Source: Candidatus Zixiibacteriota bacterium (GTDB lineage Bacteria; Zixibacteria; MSB-5A5; UBA10806). Taken from it: a stretch of DNA of 37,627 bases. The DNA lies in the NCBI GenBank assembly GCA_020344055.1, contig CP070813.1, positions 1,363,724 to 1,401,350 on the forward strand, written 5' to 3'. The notes under the pieces were generated by a model. It was given only the letters and a program-made list of their open reading frames with translations, made no database searches and was not told the DNA's origin. The position numbers were made by a program, and so were the translations under genes. Positions 32,411 to 37,627 of this stretch are shown here, in pieces; position 1 is the first letter of the stretch, and every line of letters begins with the position of its first letter.

Positions 32411-32896
32411 ATGTCAATAGATCAATCTTCGTCGATCGATTTCGATGAAAACCTGATGGCCGAGGCGTTGAAAGAGGCGATGAAGGCCGGACGGGAGGAC
32501 GAAGTCCCGGTGGGATGCGTGATAGCATTCGATGGAAAAATAATCGGTCGGGGCCACAACCGCACTATAGCTCTGCAGGATCCCACTGCGCACGCCGAGA
32601 TCCTGGCCATTACTGCAGCGTCGGAGCATCTCGGTTCCTGGCGTCTTTCCGGATGCACGGTTTACAGCACCATAGAGCCTTGCATCATGTGCGCCGGCGC
32701 GCTGGTTCTGGCCCGGATCGACAGGCTTGTCTACGGGGCGCCGGACCCGAAATTCGGCGCCTGCGAATCGCTCTATAATATAGTTCAGGACTCGAGATTG
32801 AATCATCGCATTGCTGTCTCCGGCGGGATCTTGAAAGATCGATGCGCCGAAATAATGCAGGAATTCTTCAGAAAAAAAAGGAGTAACGACTCTTGA
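32411..32896 (+). CDS. tadA: tRNA-specific adenosine deaminase TadA
   Basis: TadA deaminates A34 of tRNA-Arg to inosine. The 161-residue protein has the zinc-binding and catalytic motif HAE (His61, Glu63) in PTAHAEILAI, and PCIMC with Cys91 and Cys94 in TIEPCIMCAGALVLARID. VYGAPDPKFGACESLYN follows, and the C-terminal helix (CAEIMQEFFRKKR) matches TadA. The ATG is preceded by a weak AAGGGT. It overlaps the start of a small membrane-protein gene by 4 bases. Confidence 0.96.
   Translation: MSIDQSSSIDFDENLMAEALKEAMKAGREDEVPVGCVIAFDGKIIGRGHNRTIALQDPTAHAEILAITAASEHLGSWRLSGCTVYSTIEPCIMCAGALVLARIDRLVYGAPDPKFGACESLYNIVQDSRLNHRIAVSGGILKDRCAEIMQEFFRKKRSNDS
32877..32884 (+). promoter_or_regulatory. Shine-Dalgarno within the end of tadA
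   Basis: AAAAGGAG lies 8 bases before a TTG codon at 32893, supporting translation of the membrane protein gene from inside the tadA 3' end. Confidence 0.6.
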
Positions 32897-33345
32897 CCGA
32901 ATTTTCAGACAAGAAAAAATACGAAATCCTCGCCAAATTATCATTGATAGCACTATATCTGGTATTCGGAATTAATGTTGCGCTGGCGGCTGTCGCCTAT
33001 TTTATCCAGGGAAATGTATATATGGAGTCCGGACCGGATACCGTACTCATCAGGAATATATTTATAGTCCTTGCTTTACTGGAACTGGCCGCCCTGCAAT
33101 TTATAAAAAACGTTCTATTATCCAGGGTGCCGCGCATAACCGATGCCGAGGATATCCCCTATCACCAGCTTTTGAGCATTACCTACGTAATCGCCGGCAT
33201 GTGCGTCTCCATAGCGGTTTACGGATTCATCATCGTGCTTCTGGGCGGCAATTATGATTTCATGCTTTTATTTGTGGCCATTTCGCTTATAGGATTTCAG
33301 CTTTTCAGGCTGCGGAAAAAAGATCTGGATAAACTCGGAACATAA
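32893..33345 (+). CDS. Four-helix membrane protein, unknown
   Basis: I do not recognise this family. The 150-residue protein has four hydrophobic helices: around residues 15-38 (LSLIALYLVFGINVALAAVAYFI), 50-72 (NIFIVLALLELAALQFI), 92-115 (LLSITYVIAGMCVSIAVYGFIIVLL) and 120-138. It has short hydrophilic ends. It begins with TTG overlapping the tadA stop by 4 bases with a good upstream AAAAGGAG. Translation with tadA is therefore coupled. A lipoprotein gene follows 56 bases later. An inner-membrane housekeeping or regulatory role is possible but unsupported. Confidence 0.75.
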   Translation: MTEFSDKKKYEILAKLSLIALYLVFGINVALAAVAYFIQGNVYMESGPDTVLIRNIFIVLALLELAALQFIKNVLLSRVPRITDAEDIPYHQLLSITYVIAGMCVSIAVYGFIIVLLGGNYDFMLLFVAISLIGFQLFRLRKKDLDKLGT

Positions 33346-33401
33346 TTCTACAGGTCGCATTTATAGCTATTTAAAAATCTCACTGATAAAGGATTGAGAA
33401 G

Positions 33402-34004
33402 ATGAGAACTTACAAAAAATACCTTACAGCAATACTGATCACCACAACCGCCTTTCTTGTCATGACCGGATGCGATAAGAAAAAGCCCGAGACCGATAGC
33501 GCGAGCCCGATTGTAATGGGCGAAAAAGAATCGGGGGGCGGGCTGACCTGGAATGTTCCGGTAGACTGGACAGTCGGTCAGGAAAAAGCGATGCGGCTGG
33601 CGACCTATATCATAAAACCGGCCGGGGATGACACCGATAGCGCCGAATGCGCGGTCTTCTATTTCGGTCCCGAGCACGGAGGCGAGGTGGATCTGAACCT
33701 GCAGAGATGGGCCGGGCAGTTCGAACAGCCCGACGGCGGCAACTCCCTGGATAAGGCGGAGATAGAATCCGAAAAACGTGATGATCTGAAAATAACCACC
33801 ATCGATTTAACCGGAACCTACCTGGTAACCGGAGCCATGATGCAGGTTACCGGCAAAAAGGATAATTACCGCCTTTTGGGGGCGATCGTGGAAGGCCCGC
33901 AGGGTCTGGTTTTTTTCAAGATGACCGGCCCGCAGAATACGATGGAATCGGCCGCTACCGGATTTTACGCATTATTGAAATCGATCAAACCGGCGCTGAC
34001 ATAA
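33402..34004 (+). CDS. Putative lipoprotein, unknown function
   Basis: The N-terminus MRTYKKYLTAILITTTAFLVMTGC is a signal with a lipobox ending at Cys24 (MTGC), so the protein is most likely a lipoprotein of the outer or inner membrane. The mature part of about 175 residues is mixed alpha/beta: GLTWNVPVDWTVGQ, MRLATYIIKP, SAECAVFYFG, then LKITTIDLTGTYL. The end FFKMTGPQNTMESAATGFYALLKSIKP resembles small secreted proteins that sum effects of surfactants or lipids, but I cannot name a family. No partner is clear. Confidence 0.8.
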   Translation: MRTYKKYLTAILITTTAFLVMTGCDKKKPETDSASPIVMGEKESGGGLTWNVPVDWTVGQEKAMRLATYIIKPAGDDTDSAECAVFYFGPEHGGEVDLNLQRWAGQFEQPDGGNSLDKAEIESEKRDDLKITTIDLTGTYLVTGAMMQVTGKKDNYRLLGAIVEGPQGLVFFKMTGPQNTMESAATGFYALLKSIKPALT

Positions 34005-34012
34005 TATATAGC

Positions 34013-34126
34013 TGTCATGCCGGACTCGTACTACGGGTCCGTAGGAATCCGGCATCCATTTTAACCCGCCCTAATGGATTCCCGATTAGAGACTTCGGGA
34101 ATGACAATACCCCTGGTTACCAATCG
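34013..34126 (+). repeat. Palindromic intergenic repeat, copy 1
   Basis: The unit runs TGTCAT ... ATGACA (34013-34106, 94 bases) and contains GCCGGACTCG/ATCCGGC, ATCCAT/ATGGAT and TTCCCGA/TCGGGAA inverted pairs, then CCCCTGGTTACCAATCG. Copy 2 is at 37437-37532 in the same orientation. Copy 1 has an extra 18 bases (34029-34046) that form their own small hairpin (CTACGG-GT-CCGTAG). Confidence 0.8.
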
Positions 34127-34175
34127 TCCGCGGGAGCGCGATAACCTCGCCCCTACGAAAACTTATAAACCGTGA

Positions 34176-34197
34176 GGTCGGGTCACCTGACCCGACC
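34176..34197. repeat. Perfect palindrome with flanking A/T-rich inverted arms
   Basis: GGTCGGGTCA and TGACCCGACC form a 10-bp stem with a 2-base loop, flanked by TTATAAA and TTTATAA. It lies between the lipoprotein gene end and the 3' end of the propeller gene. No T run follows on either strand, so it is an uncertain terminator. Confidence 0.6.
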
Positions 34198-34223
34198 GAT
34201 TTATAAAACTTATAATTATACCA

Positions 34224-35672
34224 TCATTTCAAATACAACAATTTTACGGCAGCCTTATTATCCCTGCCCTTTGCGCTGGTGAAATAAATGCCCGATGAAT
34301 GATTCATCGGTTTCCATACCGCCTGCCCATGGGATACCGGCAACGACTCCACCCGCCTGCCACCGATATCGTAAACCTCCACAAACCTTATATCGAGATC
34401 GGAAACGGTGATGACACAGGAGGAATTGAATGGATTAGGATGGGCCGTTAGTGAGAAATCCTCAAGGAGGACTGCTCTATTTTCAATAATTGCCGTGGGA
34501 TCGGGAGTATAACGCTTATAATATATCTCATTGCCCAAATGTGGGGGTCTGCTGTTATCCCACCAAACAATATGCAGCTTTCCGTTGTCATACGAGATCC
34601 ACGGTGAATAAGACCAGCCGTCAGCAAATGTTAATCGCTGATAGGGATCCCAAGTTAAACCGCGATCGGTGCTTTGGGAGAACGCTATCTCACAATTGTG
34701 CCAGCCATGAGAGGGATCGCGATCGGACCAAACCGCCCAAATTGTGTCGCTTATAATAACCATGCTTGGACTTGCCACCATATGATGACTGGTGGCCTGA
34801 AGAATATCCCCCCAGCTATATCCTCCGTCGGTGGTAATCCTGAGATGCAAATCACCCGGATAACCGGCCTCCATCCACCCTACCGCAACCTTACCGGAAA
34901 CACTGTCACACGTTATACAAGTGCGTTGCGAACTGTGATAATCCTCTGACGACAATTGGATCTCATCGGTCCAGCTTTGACCCCCGTCATGACTTACTAC
35001 TCCGATTATTTCAGGATGACCAACAGGAGGTATGGGATTCCCGGACCAAAACACGTATATGCTACCTCCACACTTGGCCATACGTAGATTGTTGTTAAAT
35101 TGCGGACAATGGCCAATGGTTGCGGCTTCGCTCCAGAACTGTCCGAGATTTTCGGAGTATGAAAACCTCACCGGAAAATAACCAGTCGAATCGCGATCAT
35201 CGGCAACATAGGCAACATAAATGCTATCTCCATAGATAGTACTGGCTAAATCCTCTAACCCCGGGAAACGATGAGGGAAAACGTAAGCTGGTGAAGACCA
35301 GTTACTGCCTCCCTGCGAAATCACATAACCTACATTTGGAAATGGATTAGGTGAGATCGTATCATTATCTGACCAGGTCACCAAAACGTTCTCGAGACTC
35401 AAAGAAAGATCAGGACCTGCTCCCAAATGGCCAATCGCAACAAGATCTTCGGTCATACCCCAGACTCCTCCGCCATCAAGGCTTCGGATATATGACACTT
35501 GGGCTGATATGTAATGCTGCCAAGCTACATGAATAGTATCATTACGGGCTAATATCTGTGGATGATCCTCACATCCCCGCGTAGTCAGCCGTATATCCTC
35601 GGACCAACCGGAGTAAACAGAGGCCGGTAAGAAACCCGCCAGAAGAATTATTAAAATCAAGCGCCTATGCAT
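34224..35672 (-). CDS. Secreted six-Asp-box beta-propeller with Por-secretion-like tail (copy A)
   Basis: The protein is 482 residues with a signal peptide (MHRRLILIILLAGFLPASVYSGW) that aligns with its paralogue at 35750-37231. A longer frame to 35747 would add a non-signal leader, so 35672 is chosen. It has six Asp-box (BNR) motifs of form SxDxGxxW: SLDGGGVW, SQGGSNW, SENLGQFW, SHDGGQSW, TTDGGYSW and STDRGLTW, giving a sialidase-like propeller. No Arg triad or catalytic pair of a sialidase is recognisable, so binding or a structural role is more likely than glycosidase activity. The C-terminus PNPFNSS, then YDIGGRRVESLP, GIYFTSAKGRDNKAAVKLLYLK-like end, matches type A sorting domains of the type IX system. 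It lies 77 bases after its paralogue. Confidence 0.85.
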   Translation of the reverse strand: MHRRLILIILLAGFLPASVYSGWSEDIRLTTRGCEDHPQILARNDTIHVAWQHYISAQVSYIRSLDGGGVWGMTEDLVAIGHLGAGPDLSLSLENVLVTWSDNDTISPNPFPNVGYVISQGGSNWSSPAYVFPHRFPGLEDLASTIYGDSIYVAYVADDRDSTGYFPVRFSYSENLGQFWSEAATIGHCPQFNNNLRMAKCGGSIYVFWSGNPIPPVGHPEIIGVVSHDGGQSWTDEIQLSSEDYHSSQRTCITCDSVSGKVAVGWMEAGYPGDLHLRITTDGGYSWGDILQATSHHMVASPSMVIISDTIWAVWSDRDPSHGWHNCEIAFSQSTDRGLTWDPYQRLTFADGWSYSPWISYDNGKLHIVWWDNSRPPHLGNEIYYKRYTPDPTAIIENRAVLLEDFSLTAHPNPFNSSCVITVSDLDIRFVEVYDIGGRRVESLPVSHGQAVWKPMNHSSGIYFTSAKGRDNKAAVKLLYLK

Positions 35673-35749
35673 TTTCAATCCAACCGCAGAACAGTTCCTG
35701 TTTATTATACCCTTAAAATAAATGAAATATTCCATTTTCCTACACATAT

Positions 35750-37231
35750 TTATTTTAGGTATATTAATTTCACGGCCTTACTCCCCCGGGCCATCCGCAC
35801 TTTAGCGAAATAGATTCCTGATGAGACTCTTTCGCCGGAGGCATCCATGGCGTCCCAATTTATTTTGCCATTTTCACCCCCTTCCAAATTAAACTTCATT
35901 ATTAACTTCCCTTGAATATCATAGATTCCGATCTCACCTCCTTTCAGAGTGGAATAATTAATCGTCACCGATGAGTTAAAAGGGTTGGGATAGGCCAAAA
36001 GCGTGATTCTGTCGGGAAAATTTCTGTCCAGATCACTATCAATCCCCGTTTCCGGTTCAAACCGTTTGTAATAAATATCTCTCCCCCCTTCGGGCGGCGG
36101 ATTGTCGTTATACCAGACTACGTGGAGCTTCCCCCCGTCATATGCGATTCCGGGGGCCACACTGCGTTCCGGGTTGAATGTCAGCCGCTCGTAAGGACTC
36201 CAGCTTGTCCCCAGATCGGTGGATTGAGAAAAACAGATTTCGTAGTTACCTTGCCCATAAGCTGTATCACGGTCTTCCCAGACCGCCCAGAGGGAATCCC
36301 CTTTTATGTTAATTGATGAACGAAATACCCAGCGGTTATAGGAAGCATGAGATTCCGGCATCCATGTATAACCACCGTCAGTGGTTATGCGGACATAGAG
36401 ATCTCCCGGATAATGATGCCAGTCCCCAGCATCCATCCAGCCGACCGCAAAGTTGCCCGATTCCTCATCACAGGCTACACAAGTTAGTTGCGCCACGGCA
36501 GTGTTGGGGGAGGAAAGCTGTATGACATCAGACCAGCTATGCCCCCCATCGTGGCTGACGACCGCCATTACCTCCCGAATGCCACCCAAGGGAGGCATGC
36601 CAGCGGCCCAGACGATGTACAGGCTATTGCGACAATGTGCCATGTGCAGGAAATTGGTGTAACTGCGCACATGACCAACGGTCACCTCATCGCTCCAGGT
36701 GGCGCCCATGTCCGAAGAGTAGAGGAAGAGCAAGGGGTTGGCCCCGGTGGAATCATGCTCCCGGGAATGATAAACCGCATAGATCGAATCTTTGAAAGCG
36801 GCTGTCCCCAGCTCGTAGAGTCTTATACCGTCGGGGAAGACGTATCCCGGGGGTTGCCAGTTCGCGCCATCGGCGGAATAAGTATACCCGATATTGACAA
36901 TGAGGTCTTGACGGGTCACATCCTGCCAACCGACGAAGACATAGTCGGGGGTGAGCCAGAGGTCCTGGCGTACGCCGTAGTGGGTGGCAGTATCCTCTAA
37001 GTTTCTTAGTTCTGACCAGATGTTGCCGCCATCGGTGCTTCTCAGATATGACACATGCTTTGTGCCGGCGATCTGCTGCCAGGCCACGTGAACAGTATCG
37101 CCACGGGCAACGACCTGCGGATAGATTTCAAATAATCTATTTGTCAGGCGCACTTCCTCGGTCCAACCGGCGTAGGCGGAAACCGGTAAGAGACCCGCCA
37201 AAAAAATCACCGAAAAAAGTAACCTATACAT
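35750..37231 (-). CDS. Secreted six-Asp-box beta-propeller with Por-secretion-like tail (copy B)
   Basis: The 493-residue paralogue of the protein at 34224-35672. It has a signal peptide (MYRLLFSVIFLAGLLPVSAYAGW) and a GAGGG Shine-Dalgarno before the ATG. Six Asp-boxes are visible: STDGGNIW, SADGANW, SSDMGATW, SHDGGHSW, TTDGGYTW and STDLGTSW. The segments MAHCRNSLYIVWAAG and GGKLHVVWYNDN show the usual propeller blade strands. The C-terminus has PNPFNSSVTINYSTLKGGEIGIYDIQGKLI and ends in KAVKLIYLK, a sorting-tail pattern. It stands upstream of copy A and probably leads a two-gene unit. Alignable start and end in both copies indicate a tandem duplication. Confidence 0.87.
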   Translation of the reverse strand: MYRLLFSVIFLAGLLPVSAYAGWTEEVRLTNRLFEIYPQVVARGDTVHVAWQQIAGTKHVSYLRSTDGGNIWSELRNLEDTATHYGVRQDLWLTPDYVFVGWQDVTRQDLIVNIGYTYSADGANWQPPGYVFPDGIRLYELGTAAFKDSIYAVYHSREHDSTGANPLLFLYSSDMGATWSDEVTVGHVRSYTNFLHMAHCRNSLYIVWAAGMPPLGGIREVMAVVSHDGGHSWSDVIQLSSPNTAVAQLTCVACDEESGNFAVGWMDAGDWHHYPGDLYVRITTDGGYTWMPESHASYNRWVFRSSINIKGDSLWAVWEDRDTAYGQGNYEICFSQSTDLGTSWSPYERLTFNPERSVAPGIAYDGGKLHVVWYNDNPPPEGGRDIYYKRFEPETGIDSDLDRNFPDRITLLAYPNPFNSSVTINYSTLKGGEIGIYDIQGKLIMKFNLEGGENGKINWDAMDASGERVSSGIYFAKVRMARGSKAVKLIYLK

Positions 37232-37362
37232 TTTCCCTCAGTCGCCTAAATCAAACTCCGCTTTATAAATATAACAACAAAGGGCTCATTTTCAATCCAT
37301 TTTCGTAAATGGCTTCCATCGGATTTTCGGGTAGACCATTCCCTAGTCGACATAATTTCGTG

Positions 37363-37420
37363 GTTGGCGGACATCCCCGTCCGCCAACGAAAGGTTGGTG
37401 CACCGGGAGGTACACCAACC
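37363..37420. repeat. Two adjacent hairpins
   Basis: GTTGGCGGAC / GTCCGCCAAC (37363-37388, 10-bp stem, 6-base loop) is followed by GGTTGGTG / CACCAACC (37393-37420, with inner ACC/GGT pairing). The shared GTTGG start suggests related units. Confidence 0.7.
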
Positions 37421-37436
37421 ACCCCTAAGCCTTCCC

Positions 37437-37532
37437 TGTCATGCCGGACTCGATCCGGCATCCATAATGGCCCGCAATGATAGATTCCCGATTAGAGATT
37501 TCGGGAATGACATCGCCCCTGGTTACCAAGCG
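37437..37532 (+). repeat. Palindromic intergenic repeat, copy 2
   Basis: TGTCAT ... ATGACA (37437-37512, 76 bases) followed by CCCCTGGTTACCAAGCG. Outside an 18-base gap it aligns base for base in length with copy 1 at 34013, with identical ends and TTCCCGATTAGAGA core. Confidence 0.8.
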
Positions 37533-37546
37533 CCCGCTTGGTAACC
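37521..37546. repeat. Perfect 12-bp hairpin at the end of repeat copy 2
   Basis: GGTTACCAAGCG / CGCTTGGTAACC with a 2-base loop. In copy 1 the right arm is degenerate (CGCGATAACC). Confidence 0.7.
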
Positions 37547-37559
37547 GGAATTGTCTGCC

Positions 37560-37581
37560 GGGGCGCTTGAAAAAACGCCCC
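37560..37581. repeat. Hairpin GGGGCG / CGCCCC
   Basis: A 6-bp G+C stem around an A-rich 10-base loop (CTTGAAAAAA), in the repeat-dense end. It has no following T run. Confidence 0.5.
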
Positions 37582-37627
37582 TTCACATCCGGGCCTTCCA
37601 GGTCCCGGTCAGGAAAGGGTTCCTGAC

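Larger units (their letters stand above)
37232..37627. other. Repeat-rich intergenic end of the window
   Basis: No gene is supported. The stretch holds at least five perfect or near-perfect hairpins and copy 2 of the dispersed repeat. It continues beyond the window, whose last 20 bases (37608-37627) are themselves a hairpin GTCAGGAA-AGGG-TTCCTGAC. Confidence 0.65.

Noticed and set aside
34013..37627. CRISPR array or insertion sequence in the repeats
   Set aside because: The repeats are irregularly spaced, palindromic and of different kinds, with no cas or transposase gene.

Overview
The window looks like a chromosomal piece of a motile, diderm bacterium of the FCB type. A Zixibacteria-like lineage is my best guess and is inference only. 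The pointers are secreted proteins with paired dockerin-like tails (GLDITY...YFKGG), secreted beta-propellers with Por-secretion-like C-terminal tails, a bacterial alpha-2-macroglobulin with PBP1C (periplasmic, so an outer membrane is implied), and a flagellar cluster run by an NtrC-type activator with matching sigma-54 and sigma-28 promoter sequences.

Region 1 (1-17.6 kb) is dominated by a minus-strand motility block. In transcription order it reads: GAF-SpoIIE phosphatase, RsbW-like kinase, STAS antagonist, REC-only response regulator, cytosolic PAS histidine kinase, NtrC-family activator, motA, motB, flgB, flgC, an unknown 94-aa protein, fliE, fliF, fliG, fliH, fliI, fliJ. Neighbouring genes often overlap by a few bases. 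A consensus-quality sigma-54 promoter precedes flgB and a TAAA-N15-GCCGATAT sigma-28 site precedes motA. The simplest reading is that the kinase and activator switch on basal-body genes through sigma-54, while the motor is a late sigma-28 class. The SpoIIE/RsbW/STAS partner-switch placed upstream is the most unusual part. Two secreted proteins with dockerin-like tails flank the block: a 5'-truncated one at 2-979 and an 811-aa one at 15121-17556, the latter followed by a perfect intrinsic terminator.

Region 2 (17.6-27.7 kb) is plus strand. After an 850-bp gap holding divergent sigma-70 promoters come a large alpha-2-macroglobulin with an intact CVEQ thioester motif and an overlapping pbpC, a conserved cell-envelope defence and peptidoglycan pair. 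Then follow a small secreted twin-CxxC protein with its own promoter and terminator, and a small protein resembling dimeric alpha/beta-barrel families.

Region 3 (27.8-32.3 kb) is minus strand: tRNA-Glu(UUC) with its own promoter and encoded CCA, then GT4 glycosyltransferase, polysaccharide flippase and GT2 glycosyltransferase (a small surface-glycan locus), and a VIT/CCC1-type metal transporter.

Region 4 (32.4-34.0 kb) is plus strand: tadA, a translationally coupled four-helix membrane protein, and a lipoprotein. Region 5 (34.0-37.6 kb) is a tandem pair of secreted six-Asp-box propeller paralogues on the minus strand, bracketed by two direct copies of a palindromic intergenic repeat. The last 270 bases are packed with perfect hairpins. 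I found no CRISPR array, transposase, integrase or rRNA.
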